A stretch of 64,000 nt of DNA from Sphingomonas sp. OV641 (GTDB lineage: Bacteria > Pseudomonadota > Alphaproteobacteria > Sphingomonadales > Sphingomonadaceae): the NCBI RefSeq assembly GCF_900109205.1, contig NZ_FNZB01000001.1, positions 1,054,001 through 1,118,000 of the forward strand. The letters are read 5' to 3'. Below, in pieces: positions 43,378 through 52,584 of the stretch (positions are counted from its first letter, which is position 1; each line of letters starts with the position of its first letter). The notes beneath the pieces are model-generated. The model searched no databases. It was given only the letters and a program-made list of their open reading frames with translations, and had not been told where the DNA came from. The position numbers were made by a program, and so were the translations under genes.

Positions 43378-45132
43378 ATGCGTTTCCTTGCCCCGCTGGC
43401 CCTTGTCGCCATCGCCACCGCCGCCACCCCCGCCCCTGCCGCCACCAGCGCCGATGCGGCGTTTGACTCGATATGGCAGGCCGAGTGGGCGTGGCGGCAG
43501 AGCGAGGGGATCGCGGATTCAGGCCCGGGCGTCGTGGACGATCGCCTGCCAGACGTATCGGCGGCCGCCCACGCCAAGCGGCTCGCCTATTGGCAGGGCA
43601 CGCTGGCCAAGCTGGACGCGGTCGATACCAAACGGCTGTCGCCTGACACGCTGATCGACTGGCAGGTCTATCGCGCGCAGATCGCCGCGCAGGTCGATGA
43701 AGAGCAGTTCCGTGAATGGGAAAAGCCGCTGAACGGCGACAGCGCCTTCTGGAGCGACCTGCATTACGCCACGCGGGGGGACTTCACCGGGGGTGACGAG
43801 GATTACCGCCGTTACCTGCGCTGGCTCGCCGATGTGCCGCGCTATCTTGGACAGCAGACGGATAACATGCGACTGGGCCTGAAGCGCGGCTTCACTCCGC
43901 CCGCCGTGATCATGCAGGGCCGCGAGAAGGCGGTGGAGACGATCGCGACGGCGAGCGACCCGACAGCAGTGGTTTATTACAAGCCGTTCGCCAGTCTGCC
44001 CGCATCCATCCCGGCCGCACGGCGCGCGGCGATGCAGGCCGAGGCCCGCGCGATCATCGCCGAGCGGATCATCCCGGCGCACCGCACCCTGCTGGCATTC
44101 CTGCGCAACGACTATTTCCCGGGCATGACGAACGAGCTGGGGGCAACGCGCTACGACAATGGCGCGGCCTATTACCGCAGCCGAATTCGCGCGTTCACCA
44201 CGCTCGACATGACACCCGACGCGATCCACGCCCTTGGTCTCGCCGAGATCGCAAAGATCCGTGCCGAGATGGAGCAGGTAAAGAAAGATGCGAAGTTCGA
44301 CGGCGATCTTCCGGCATTTCTGAAGTTCCTGCGCACCGATCCACAATTCTATCCGAAAACCGCCGACGAGCTGATGAAGGAGGCGGCATGGCACGCCAAG
44401 CGCTTCGACGCGATGGCGGGCAAATGGTTTGGCCGCCTGCCGCGGCAGCGTTTCGCGATCATCGAGGTGCCCCCCGACATCGCGCCCTTCTACACCGCCG
44501 GCCGCGGCGGGCCGGGCACGTATCTGGTCAACACGTATAATCTGCCCTCGCGCCCGCTGTTCCAGCTGCCGGCGCTGACGCTCCATGAAAGCGCGCCTGG
44601 ACACGCATTCCAGATGCCGCTCTCGATCGAGAATACGAGCCTGAAACCGTTCCGCCGCAACAGCTACATCTCGGCCTTCGGCGAAGGCTGGGCGCTTTAT
44701 ACCGAGCGGCTGGGCGACGAGATGGGGTTCTACCGCACGCCCTATGAGCGGTTCGGCATGCTGTCCTACCAGGCGTGGCGTGCGGCGCGGCTGGTGATCG
44801 ACACCGGCATCCACGCCAAGGGATGGACGCGCGAGCAGGCGCTGCAATATTTCCGCGAGAATACCGCGCTCAGCGAGCATGAGATCACCACCGAGGTGGA
44901 TCGCTACATCGGCTGGCCGGGGCAGGCGCTGAGCTATTACCTGGGCCAGCTTGCCATTCAGCGCACGCGAGCAAAGGCGGAAAAGAGCCTTGGCGACAAG
45001 TTCGACATTCGCAATTTCCACGACATGGTGCTGAGCCTTGGCAGCGTGCCGATCCCGGTGCTGGAGGCGCGGGTCGACCGGTTCATCGCGGAAGGCGGCC
45101 CCTCCCCCTACCCCAAGGAACCCGCGGCCTGA
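43378..45132 (+). CDS. Exported DUF885 family protein (putative metallohydrolase)
   Basis: A 584-residue protein with a Sec-type signal peptide (residues 1-22, ending in an Ala-rich segment). The DUF885 zinc motif is HESAPGH near residue 404, with AFGEGWALYTERLGDE about 30 residues later. It is a distant paralogue of the protein at 2375-4207, which uses HEGIPGH and a Tat signal. The ATG at 43378 was chosen because the signal peptide begins there; the open frame extends far upstream inside the EamA gene. Function is inferred only from the family. Confidence 0.87.
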   Translation: MRFLAPLALVAIATAATPAPAATSADAAFDSIWQAEWAWRQSEGIADSGPGVVDDRLPDVSAAAHAKRLAYWQGTLAKLDAVDTKRLSPDTLIDWQVYRAQIAAQVDEEQFREWEKPLNGDSAFWSDLHYATRGDFTGGDEDYRRYLRWLADVPRYLGQQTDNMRLGLKRGFTPPAVIMQGREKAVETIATASDPTAVVYYKPFASLPASIPAARRAAMQAEARAIIAERIIPAHRTLLAFLRNDYFPGMTNELGATRYDNGAAYYRSRIRAFTTLDMTPDAIHALGLAEIAKIRAEMEQVKKDAKFDGDLPAFLKFLRTDPQFYPKTADELMKEAAWHAKRFDAMAGKWFGRLPRQRFAIIEVPPDIAPFYTAGRGGPGTYLVNTYNLPSRPLFQLPALTLHESAPGHAFQMPLSIENTSLKPFRRNSYISAFGEGWALYTERLGDEMGFYRTPYERFGMLSYQAWRAARLVIDTGIHAKGWTREQALQYFRENTALSEHEITTEVDRYIGWPGQALSYYLGQLAIQRTRAKAEKSLGDKFDIRNFHDMVLSLGSVPIPVLEARVDRFIAEGGPSPYPKEPAA

Positions 45133-45152
45133 TCGCATGCGTTCAGCGCGGC

Positions 45153-45407
45153 ATGGATGACAATCTTGCGCTGGGCGCCAGACGAACGGCCGAAATGGCC
45201 GCGGTGTTCATGATCGGTGACGGGCTGCTCGGGCTATTGCAACCCGAGCGCCATGTGGCCCTGTGGCGATCCGATGTCGCGCCGGTCGACGCGCTGGTGC
45301 GCCCGTTCGGCGGGCACCCGGGACGCCGCCGGCTTTATGGGTTGGTACAGATCACGGCCGGTCTTGCGCTGGCGGCGGCGCAACGACCCAAGCGACCGAA
45401 CAACTGA
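45153..45407 (+). CDS. Small hypothetical membrane-associated protein
   Basis: An 84-residue protein starting 20 bp after the DUF885 gene. It has two weakly hydrophobic stretches (about residues 14-28 and 62-76) and an Arg-rich middle and end. The layout (MIGDGLLGLLQPERH, then a short Pro-rich loop) is like other small proteobacterial proteins of unknown function. There is no strong ribosome-binding site. It may be co-transcribed with the upstream gene. Confidence 0.55.
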   Translation: MDDNLALGARRTAEMAAVFMIGDGLLGLLQPERHVALWRSDVAPVDALVRPFGGHPGRRRLYGLVQITAGLALAAAQRPKRPNN

Positions 45408-45420
45408 GTATTTCCGCCCG

Positions 45421-45732
45421 TCATGAGATAATGGCGATCAATCCCGCGAGGATCAGTGCGAGGGCGGCCGCGAACACCATTACCCGGCCGCGCAGCGCCT
45501 TTCCTTGGCGTGCGCGGCGGATCATGTCGGCTGCACCCGCCATCGCCCCAGCGATCGTGGCGATCGGCACCACGCCGCCCAGCATTGCGATGCCCGGCTT
45601 GGGATCATCGCTGAGCGGCGGCAGGCTCAGCACATTGTGCCACAGGTAAACAAAGGCGAGCGCCGCCAATAGGCCAAGCGCGGCCCCGCCAAGAAGACCG
45701 GCGGCGCCTGCCGGCGCCGCACGGCCGCGCAT
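45421..45732 (-). CDS. Small membrane protein at the end of the gcv operon
   Basis: A 103-residue protein with three hydrophobic segments (about 9-29, 46-64 and 83-102). The ATG at 45732 is one base from the gcvPB stop codon, so it belongs to the gcv transcript. RRARQGKALRGR forms a positive loop before the last helix. No known family is recognised. A role in glycine transport or metabolism is suggested only by the operon. Confidence 0.65.
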   Translation of the reverse strand: MRGRAAPAGAAGLLGGAALGLLAALAFVYLWHNVLSLPPLSDDPKPGIAMLGGVVPIATIAGAMAGAADMIRRARQGKALRGRVMVFAAALALILAGLIAIIS

Positions 45733-45733
45733 G

Positions 45734-47329
45734 TTATTCCGCCGCCTCGCTGGAGACGACCGGCTCCTTCCACACCAGCTTCGGCTTTCGCGCCGCCAGC
45801 GTCTCGTCCAGGCGGCTGCGCGGGGCAAAGTGCGGGGCGGTCTTGAGCGACGCGTCGCCCGCCTTCGCCCGCTCCGCCACCGAGCGCAGCGCGCCGATGA
45901 ACTGATCGAGCGCTGCCTTCGACTCGGTCTCGGTCGGCTCCACCAGCATCGCGCCATGAACGACCAGCGGGAAATACATGGTCATCGGGTGAAAGCCCTC
46001 GTCGATGAGCGCCTTGGCAACGTCGATCGTGGAGAAGCCTTCCGGGAAGCCCTCGTCGGAGAAGATCGCCTCATGCATGCACGGGCCGCTCGAGGCGAAC
46101 GGGGCGTCCAGCGTGTCCTCCAGCGAGCGAAGAACGTAATTGGCGTTGAGCACCGCATCCTCGGCAACCTGGCGCAGGCCATCGCCGCCGTGGCTGAGAA
46201 TGTAGGTCAGCGCACGGGTGAACATGCCCATCTGGCCATGGAAGGCAGTCATGCGGCCGAAGCTGTCCATTTTGCCGCCGAAATGTTCGGCGGAGAACTC
46301 CTCGGCGCGCTCCTCTTCGATCAGGTGAATATGGCCGTCCTTGGTCCGCGCCGTATAGGGCAGCGGCGCGAAGGGGCTAAGCGCCTCCGACAGAACGGTC
46401 GGGCCGGAGCCGGGGCCGCCGCCGCCGTGCGGGGTGGAGAAGGTCTTGTGCAGGTTAATGTGCATTGCATCAACGCCGAGGTCACCCGGCCGCACACGTC
46501 CGACGATGGCGTTGAAGTTCGCGCCGTCGCAATAGACGTAGGCGCCCGCCGCGTGGACCGCGTCCGAGATCGCCTTCAGATCGCGCTCGAACAGGCCACA
46601 GGTGTTGGGATTGGTGATCATCACCGCGGCCACGTCCGGCCCCAGCCGCGCCTTGAGCGCTTCGGTGTCGACGCGGCCCTCCGGCGTGGCGGGAATGTCC
46701 TCGACGGTGAAGCCGGCGAAGGCCGCCGTCGCCGGATTGGTGCCATGCGCGCTCTCTGGGACGAGCACGACCTTGCGATGGCCCTCGCCGCGCTTCTCCA
46801 GCGCTGCCTTGATGCAAAGGATACCGCACAGCTCGCCATGCGCGCCCGCCTTGGGGCTCATTGCGACGCCGTGCATACCGGTGAGGTCGATCAGCCAAAA
46901 GGCCAGTTCGTTGATGACGCCGAGCGCGCCCTGCACTGTATCGACCGGCTGGAGCGGGTGGACGTCCGCGAACCCGGGCAGCCGCGCCATCTTCTCGTTG
47001 AGGCGCGGGTTGTGCTTCATGGTGCACGAGCCGAGCGGGAACAGGCCGAGGTCGATCGCGTAATTCTGCCGGCTTAGACGTGTGTAGTGCCGGATCGTTT
47101 CGGGTTCCGACAGGCCGGGCAAGCCGATCGCGGCGGTGCGCGCGAGATTGCCGAGCCGGCTCGCGGTGGTGACGGGCTCGGCCACCTCCACGCCAGTGGT
47201 GTCAGTTGAGCCGATCTCGAAGATCAGCGCCTCCTCCAACATCAGCGCCTTGTTGCCGGTGAAGGTGGCAGGCGCGTTCCCGCCAGCCTCGGGAGTGGTG
47301 GGACGCCAGCCGCTCTGGTTCAGTGCCAT
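45734..47329 (-). CDS. gcvPB: Glycine dehydrogenase (decarboxylating) subunit 2
   Basis: A 531-residue PLP-binding half of the glycine-cleavage P protein. The Schiff-base Lys is in HINLHKTFSTPHGGGGPGSGP (split here as HINLHKTF and GGGGPGSG); YCDGANFNAI and VVLVPESAHGTN are other P-protein motifs. It pairs with GcvPA to decarboxylate glycine and load aminomethyl onto GcvH. The ATG at 47329 starts ALNQSGWRP. It follows gcvPA by 92 bp that contain an inverted sphingomonad repeat. Confidence 0.94.
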   Translation of the reverse strand: MALNQSGWRPTTPEAGGNAPATFTGNKALMLEEALIFEIGSTDTTGVEVAEPVTTASRLGNLARTAAIGLPGLSEPETIRHYTRLSRQNYAIDLGLFPLGSCTMKHNPRLNEKMARLPGFADVHPLQPVDTVQGALGVINELAFWLIDLTGMHGVAMSPKAGAHGELCGILCIKAALEKRGEGHRKVVLVPESAHGTNPATAAFAGFTVEDIPATPEGRVDTEALKARLGPDVAAVMITNPNTCGLFERDLKAISDAVHAAGAYVYCDGANFNAIVGRVRPGDLGVDAMHINLHKTFSTPHGGGGPGSGPTVLSEALSPFAPLPYTARTKDGHIHLIEEERAEEFSAEHFGGKMDSFGRMTAFHGQMGMFTRALTYILSHGGDGLRQVAEDAVLNANYVLRSLEDTLDAPFASSGPCMHEAIFSDEGFPEGFSTIDVAKALIDEGFHPMTMYFPLVVHGAMLVEPTETESKAALDQFIGALRSVAERAKAGDASLKTAPHFAPRSRLDETLAARKPKLVWKEPVVSSEAAE

Positions 47330-47346
47330 TGTTCGAACCCTCAATT

Positions 47347-47415
47347 CCGTTCGGGCTGAGCCTGTCGAAGCCCGTGTGATCGTGGCACGCCCTTCGATAA
47401 GCTCCGGGCGAACGG
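47347..47415. repeat. Inverted pair of sphingomonad intergenic repeats
   Basis: ccgttcgggctgagcctgtc at 47347 continues gaag, and is repeated in reverse as cttcgataagctccgggcga at 47392 continuing acgg. The same unit occurs at 8381-8404. It lies between gcvPA and gcvPB and can form a long hairpin in the mRNA, which may stabilise or partly terminate the transcript. Confidence 0.7.
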
Positions 47416-47421
47416 TTGTTG

Positions 47422-48780
47422 TTAGACCAGCGCCTCTTGTAGCGCCGTCGCCAATGCCTCGACGTCCTCGGTCGTGGTCGTTTCGGTCACCGCAACGACA
47501 AGCCCGTTCTCCAGCGCCGCCTCACCCGGATAGAGCCGCCCGAGCGACACACCGGCAAGGATGTGCTTGTCGGCAAGCGCGCGGACGATCGGGCGTGCCT
47601 CACGGCCGAGATCGAGCGTGAACTCATTGAAGAAGGTGTCGTTCACCAACCGCACGCCCGGCACCTTCGCCAGTCGCTCCGCCGCGGCGACCGCCCCCGC
47701 GTGGTTCGTGGCGGCAAGCGCACGCAGGCCTGCCTCGCCGAGCAGGGTCATGTGGATGGAGAAGGCCAGCGCACAAAGCCCCGAGTTGGTGCAGATGTTG
47801 CTGGTCGCCTTCTCGCGGCGGATGTGCTGCTCACGCGTCGAGAGCGTCAGCACGAAACCGCGTCGGCCATCCGCGTCCACAGTCTCGCCGCAAAGGCGGC
47901 CCGGCATCTGGCGAACATATTTGTCCTTGCAGCCGAACAGGCCGACATATGGTCCGCCGAACTGAAGCCCGACGCCAATCGACTGGCCTTCGCCCACCAC
48001 GATGTCGGCGTCCATTTCGCCCGGTGACTTGATCGCGCCGAGCGCCACCGGCTCAGTGACCACGGCGATGAGCAGCGCCTTATTGGCATGGCAGGCATCG
48101 GCGAGCGGCCGAAGATCGGCGATGCGGCCGAGGATGTCAGGGTACTGAACAACGACGCAAGAGGTGTCGGAATCGATCTTGCCGATCAGTGCATCCAGGT
48201 CGGTCTCGGCAGAAAGCGCCGGAAGCGATACGTCCAGCGCGTCACCGGTGTACTTCGCCATAGTCTTCGCGACCGAGACGTAGTGCGGGTGGAGCCCGCC
48301 CGACAGGATCGCCTTGCCTCGCTTGGTGATGCGCCGCGCCATGCCGATCGCTTCCCAGCAAGCGGTGGAGCCATCGTACATGCTGGCATTGGCAACGTCC
48401 GTCCCCAGCAGGCGCGCTACCTGCGTCTGGAACTCGAACAGCATCTGCAGCGTGCCCTGCGCGATCTCGGGCTGATAAGGTGTGTAGGCGGTCAGGAACT
48501 CGCCACGCTGGATCAGGTGATCGACGCTGGCCGGCACGTGGTGGCGGTAAGCGCCGCAGCCGAGGAAGAACGGCGCCTCGCCTGCCGACAGGTTCTGCCG
48601 CGCGAGCTTCGTCATGTGGCGCTCGACCGCCAGTTCGCTGGCATGGGCGGGCAGGTTCGCGATCGGGCCGGAAAGTCGCGCGGCTTCGGGCACATCGACG
48701 AACAGGTCGTCAATTGAACCCGCGCCAATCACGGCGAGCATCTCACGGCGATCATGGTCAGTAAGTGGTAGGTAGCGCAT
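47422..48780 (-). CDS. gcvPA: Glycine dehydrogenase (decarboxylating) subunit 1
   Basis: A 452-residue non-PLP half of the split P protein. It begins [15 protein letters not shown] and contains [30 protein letters not shown] and [15 protein letters not shown], all typical of GcvPA. The ATG at 48780 is chosen over in-frame upstream starts inside the repeat-rich leader. It works as a heterodimer or heterotetramer with GcvPB in the glycine-cleavage complex. Order in the operon is gcvT, gcvH, gcvPA, gcvPB. Confidence 0.94.
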   Translation of the reverse strand: MRYLPLTDHDRREMLAVIGAGSIDDLFVDVPEAARLSGPIANLPAHASELAVERHMTKLARQNLSAGEAPFFLGCGAYRHHVPASVDHLIQRGEFLTAYTPYQPEIAQGTLQMLFEFQTQVARLLGTDVANASMYDGSTACWEAIGMARRITKRGKAILSGGLHPHYVSVAKTMAKYTGDALDVSLPALSAETDLDALIGKIDSDTSCVVVQYPDILGRIADLRPLADACHANKALLIAVVTEPVALGAIKSPGEMDADIVVGEGQSIGVGLQFGGPYVGLFGCKDKYVRQMPGRLCGETVDADGRRGFVLTLSTREQHIRREKATSNICTNSGLCALAFSIHMTLLGEAGLRALAATNHAGAVAAAERLAKVPGVRLVNDTFFNEFTLDLGREARPIVRALADKHILAGVSLGRLYPGEAALENGLVVAVTETTTTEDVEALATALQEALV

Positions 48781-48928
48781 TCGATACACTCCTCCCCTCC
48801 CGCTTAGGGTTGCCATGAAAGTGATACTTTCATGGGGCCCTTCCGGGAGGGGTCGGGGAGGCCTGTCCATCATCGGAGCGCTAGGGGACAGGCCCTCCCC
48901 TAGCTTCGCCCGCAAGCGGGAGGAGAAC
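48781..48928. repeat. Repeat-rich gap between gcvH and gcvPA
   Basis: The 148-bp gap contains a perfect 9-bp dyad (catgaaagt / actttcatg, 48814-48834), nested in longer G/C-rich arms (ggaggcctgtcc / ggacaggcc-tcc and cctcccgc / gcgggagg). The arms look like a composite REP element. They may influence the ratio of GcvH to P-protein mRNA. Confidence 0.55.
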
Positions 48929-49300
48929 TCAAAGCTTGGCGACGAAGGCCTGATAGGCGGTTTCGTCCATCAAGCCGTCGAGTTCGGACGCGTCCGACAG
49001 CGTCAGCTTGAAGAACCAGCCTTCCCCTTCCGGATCGGTGTTCACCAGCCCCGGCTCGTCGGTGAGCGCGGCATTGCCCTCGATCACCGTGCCCGACACC
49101 GGCGAATAGACGTCGCTCGCCGCCTTGACGCTCTCAACCACCGCGGCTTCGTCACCCTTGGCGAGCGAGCGGCCTTCTTCGGGCACGTCGACGAACACGA
49201 TGTCGCCAAGCTGACCCTGGGCATAGTCCGAAATGCCGACGATGCCGGTCTGGCCGTCGACGTCGATCCACTCATGATCCTCGGTGAAATAACGGCTCAT
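48929..49300 (-). CDS. gcvH: Glycine cleavage system H protein
   Basis: A 123-residue lipoyl carrier. The lipoylation site Lys59 is in [13 protein letters not shown]; the surrounding beta-barrel has HEWIDVDG and [14 protein letters not shown]. It shuttles the aminomethyl group between P, T and L proteins. The ATG at 49300 lies 1 bp from the gcvT stop codon, so translation is probably coupled. Length and motifs are normal. Confidence 0.95.
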   Translation of the reverse strand: MSRYFTEDHEWIDVDGQTGIVGISDYAQGQLGDIVFVDVPEEGRSLAKGDEAAVVESVKAASDVYSPVSGTVIEGNAALTDEPGLVNTDPEGEGWFFKLTLSDASELDGLMDETAYQAFVAKL

Positions 49301-49301
49301 T

Positions 49302-50444
49302 TTACTTCGCTCCTCGGACGTAGCGATGGGGGACGAAAGGCATGGGAGTGACGGTGGCGGCGTGGAGCTTGCCACGCTGCGAAAGTTGAATGCGGGTGCC
49401 GGGCGCAGCCATGGCCAGCGGAACGTACGCCATGGCGACCGGTGCCCCGACGCTCGGCGCGAAGCCGCCGGAGGTCACGTTGCCGACGATGCTGCCCGCG
49501 GCGTCAACAACGCTTGCGCCCTCGCGTACCGGCTGACGGCCCTCGACGAGCAGGCCAACGCGCTTCGTGGCGGGGCCATTCTCCCGTTCGGCCAACAGGC
49601 GCTCCGCGCCGGGGAAGCCGCCCTCCTCGCGGCGGCGCTTGAACAGGGCAAAGCCGAGATCGGCCATGACCGGCGTCGTCTCGGGCGACAAATCATGGCC
49701 ATAGAGCGGCAGGCCCGCCTCCAGCCGCAGGGAATCGCGCGCGCCAAGGCCGATCGGCTTCACCTCGGGCTGCGCCAGCAGCGCATCGGCGAAGGCTTCT
49801 GCACCCTCCGCCGGGATCGAGATTTCAAAGCCGTCCTCGCCGGTATAGCCGGAGCGGCTGATCCACAGCTCATGCTTCTGCCAGGTGAAAGCGGCGGCCT
49901 GCATGAACACGAGCGCATCGACGCCAGGCACCAGCCGCATCAGCGCATCCACAGCCTTCGGACCCTGAAGCGCCAGCAGCGCATGGTCCTCCATCAGGTT
50001 AAGCGTGATATCGTCCGGCAGATGATCGAGCATGTGCGCGATATCATCATATTTGGTCGCGCCGTTCACGACCATATAGATGCGCTCGCCGTCCTCATCC
50101 GCGGGCTGGCGCGTAAGCATCAGATCGTCGAGCACGCCGCCATGATCGTCCAGCAGCAGCGAATAGCGTGCGCGGTTCAGCGCAAGGCCCGCGATATCAG
50201 CGGGCATCATCGCCTCGAGTGCGGGCACAAGCCCGTCGCCGCGGAAGGTGATCTGACCCATGTGGCTGACATCGAAGAGGCCAGCGCTCTCGCGCGTCCA
50301 CAGATGCTCGGCCATGATGCCTTCATACTGGACCGGCATCCAATAGCCCGCGAACTCGACCATGCGGCCGCCACGCGCCCGATGCCAGCCGTCCAGCGGC
50401 AGCGTCATGGTTTCGATGATTACGTCTTCGTCCTGGTCGCTCAT
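49302..50444 (-). CDS. gcvT: Aminomethyltransferase (glycine cleavage T protein)
   Basis: A 380-residue enzyme transferring the methylene group to tetrahydrofolate with release of ammonia. It has GLFDVSHMGQI (folate-binding), RSGYTGEDGFEIS, RDSLRLEAGLPLYGHDL and a C-terminal barrel with VGNVTSGGFAPSVG. The ATG at 50444 is used; a GTG at 50447 is one codon upstream. It is the first gene of the operon and is preceded by a tandem glycine riboswitch, so expression should rise with glycine. Confidence 0.95.
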   Translation of the reverse strand: MSDQDEDVIIETMTLPLDGWHRARGGRMVEFAGYWMPVQYEGIMAEHLWTRESAGLFDVSHMGQITFRGDGLVPALEAMMPADIAGLALNRARYSLLLDDHGGVLDDLMLTRQPADEDGERIYMVVNGATKYDDIAHMLDHLPDDITLNLMEDHALLALQGPKAVDALMRLVPGVDALVFMQAAAFTWQKHELWISRSGYTGEDGFEISIPAEGAEAFADALLAQPEVKPIGLGARDSLRLEAGLPLYGHDLSPETTPVMADLGFALFKRRREEGGFPGAERLLAERENGPATKRVGLLVEGRQPVREGASVVDAAGSIVGNVTSGGFAPSVGAPVAMAYVPLAMAAPGTRIQLSQRGKLHAATVTPMPFVPHRYVRGAK

Positions 50445-50500
50445 CACGGCAATTCCGTCAGCAAGGGCGATCGTCCGCCACTGCTGGCGACACGAACCGA

Positions 50501-50705
50501 ACCCCCTCTGTCACGGAACCTGAGAGCTTTCCCCCGCCAGTCGCGAGGTTACCCCTTCGGTGGGCCAGGGCAAAGCCAAGGCCGCTTTCCAGAGCGTCGA
50601 ATCGGGCTGCGCGGTCCCTGTTGCCTGAGAGATTCCGGGGTGGTTGCTCCTTCGGCGGCGACATTGCTGGCCTGAAAGGCCGGTCGCACTCTCCCGCGCG
50701 CCCAT
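50501..50705 (-). promoter_or_regulatory. Tandem glycine riboswitch upstream of gcvT
   Basis: On the minus strand, two aptamers follow each other. The first (about 50705-50601) has GGGAGAGTGCGACC, then GCCGAAGGAGCAACCACCCC and ATCTCTCAGGCAACAGGGACCG. The second (about 50600-50501) has CGCTCTGGAAAG, CCACCGAAGGGGTAACC and AGCTCTCAGGTTCCGTGACAGAGGGG. These are the conserved glycine-aptamer blocks (CCGAAGGNGNAA and CTCTCAGG). A short linker joins them. It sits 57 bp before gcvT and should switch on the gcv operon when glycine is bound. I found no obvious terminator hairpin, so the expression platform is unresolved. Confidence 0.92.
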
Positions 50706-50794
50706 CCCGGTTGCCCGGCATCGACCTTCGCGCTGTGGCCGCGCCCGGGAGACGAGTCAATCGCCCAGGTGCGGCCGCTACTTTGGGTTAGTCT

Positions 50795-51508
50795 TCAGCG
50801 CTGCGCGTTGTAGCGCAGTTGATCGTCGGTCAGCTGAAAACCGACCAGCGCCTCGAAGCTGGCGGACAGCACCGCCTGGCGAACCTCCGGCGTGGACAGC
50901 GGATCGACCGCGGCGTCCTGATCGCCCGCCTTGCGCTTGCGCGTGAGCTGTTCGCGCACCGAGTCGGGCAAGGTTGCCGCCGAGCGGTTCACGGTGGCGC
51001 TCCCTTGCGCGGACGTGCTGGCGAGCGCCTGCTCGGCTTCGAACCGGACCGCGACGGCGCCGACCCGCTTGGCGACCACCTGCGTGCCACCGCGAACGAT
51101 CGTGATGAAATACGGCAACGTCACTTCGCGCGCACCATCCGTGCGGGCGCGACGGGCGCGCACGTCAAAGGTGACGTTGCTGACCACTTCGGCGCCGCTG
51201 TCATCGCAAGTGCTGCGAACATTGGTGATCACCGCCGTCACGTCGATCGCGCTGGCATCTCGGCTGGCGGGCGGATCGAACAGGGTGATATCCCCCGTGC
51301 CGGTAGGAACGCCGACCACCGGACAGGCGGACCGCACTGCGGTGATGCCTACCCCGCCATCGACCGAGATGTCGCCGCTCTTGGCGCAACCGCCGGCAAG
51401 CAGGACCAGGGCGAGCGGAACGAGGCTGACGGCGCGATACGCTGGGGTGCAAAAGGACACGTGCGGAGAAACCTTATACGAACGGGTACGAAGTGCCCGG
51501 GCGCTCAT
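50795..51508 (-). CDS. Putative lipoprotein
   Basis: A 237-residue protein with an N-terminal hydrophobic segment ending LLAGGCAKSG, a lipobox-like site, so it is probably membrane-anchored by acylated Cys. The rest is mainly beta with charged ends (SVREQLTRKRKAGDQ) and no known domain. The start is uncertain: the ATG at 51508 leaves 42 bp to the divergent ispH gene, while an in-frame GTG at 51460 would leave 90 bp and give a more usual lipoprotein leader. Function unknown. Confidence 0.7.
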   Translation of the reverse strand: MSARALRTRSYKVSPHVSFCTPAYRAVSLVPLALVLLAGGCAKSGDISVDGGVGITAVRSACPVVGVPTGTGDITLFDPPASRDASAIDVTAVITNVRSTCDDSGAEVVSNVTFDVRARRARTDGAREVTLPYFITIVRGGTQVVAKRVGAVAVRFEAEQALASTSAQGSATVNRSAATLPDSVREQLTRKRKAGDQDAAVDPLSTPEVRQAVLSASFEALVGFQLTDDQLRYNAQR

Positions 51509-51550
51509 AACCGCCTTCCGTGCGGGCAGGCAATCGCGTAAGCGGCAGGG

Positions 51551-52501
51551 ATGACCGACAAGCCAGCGCTCGAACTGCTGATCGCCGCCCCCCGCGGCTT
51601 CTGCGCCGGAGTGGACCGCGCGATCCGCATCGTCGAACTCGCGATCGAGAAGCACGGCGCACCCGTCTATGTCCGGCACGAGATCGTCCATAACAAGTTC
51701 GTGGTCGACACGCTGAAGGCCAAGGGCGCGATCTTCGTCGAGGAACTGGACGAGGTGCCCGATGGCGCCCCGGTGGTCTTTTCCGCGCATGGCGTGCCCA
51801 AATCGGTGCCGGCCAATGCCGAGGCGCGCGGGCTGGAATATCTCGACGCCACCTGCCCGTTGGTGTCCAAGGTGCACCGTCAGGCGGAGCGGCTGGTCGC
51901 ATCCGGGCGGCACATCCTGTTCATCGGCCATGCCGGTCACCCGGAGGTGATCGGCACCTTCGGCCAGGTGCCCGAAGGCGCGATGACGCTGATCGAGGAT
52001 GTCGCGGATGCGGAGGCGCTGCAGCCGGCGGATCCCGAGAACCTCGCCTTTCTGACGCAGACGACGCTGTCGGTGGACGATACGGCGGAGGTCGTGCGGG
52101 TGCTGCAGCGGCGCTTCCCGAATATGCAGGCACCGCGCGGCGAGGACATTTGCTACGCCACGTCCAACCGTCAGGCAGCGGTGAAGGCGATCGCCAGCGC
52201 GTGCGATGCCGTGCTGGTGATCGGTGCGCCAAACTCCTCCAATTCGCTGCGTCTGGTGGAAGTAGCCGAGCGCGAAGGCATTCGCGCCACGCTGATCCAG
52301 CGCGCCAGCGATCTCGACTGGTCCTTCCTGGACGGAGTTGGGACCTTGGGGGTGAGCGCAGGCGCGTCGGCTCCGGAGCTTCTGGTGCGCGAGCTCGTGG
52401 ATCTTCTGTCAACGCGATATGAGGTGAGCGAGCGCGAGGAGGAGACCACGCGCGAGACGATCGCCTTTAAGCTGCCCCGCTCGCTTGAGGCGGCCGCCTA
52501 G
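51551..52501 (+). CDS. ispH: 4-hydroxy-3-methylbut-2-enyl diphosphate reductase
   Basis: A 316-residue iron-sulfur enzyme making IPP and DMAPP in the MEP isoprenoid pathway. The three cluster cysteines are in [11 protein letters not shown] (Cys18), [10 protein letters not shown] and [15 protein letters not shown] and SAHGVPKSV supply substrate-binding His residues. It is followed by thrB and rnhA in the same direction, an order I know from other sphingomonads. Confidence 0.96.
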   Translation: MTDKPALELLIAAPRGFCAGVDRAIRIVELAIEKHGAPVYVRHEIVHNKFVVDTLKAKGAIFVEELDEVPDGAPVVFSAHGVPKSVPANAEARGLEYLDATCPLVSKVHRQAERLVASGRHILFIGHAGHPEVIGTFGQVPEGAMTLIEDVADAEALQPADPENLAFLTQTTLSVDDTAEVVRVLQRRFPNMQAPRGEDICYATSNRQAAVKAIASACDAVLVIGAPNSSNSLRLVEVAEREGIRATLIQRASDLDWSFLDGVGTLGVSAGASAPELLVRELVDLLSTRYEVSEREEETTRETIAFKLPRSLEAAA

Positions 52502-52584
52502 AACCGATCGCGCGGGTTGCCCGTGAGGCGATCCCTATATTGACTTGGCAGGGGGATGCCGGCGCGCCGGCATGGTGATCGCGA

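Noticed and set aside
50458..50760. Open frame of 100 codons upstream of gcvT
   Set aside because: It coincides with the glycine riboswitch, whose conserved blocks explain the sequence; the translation shows no protein family.
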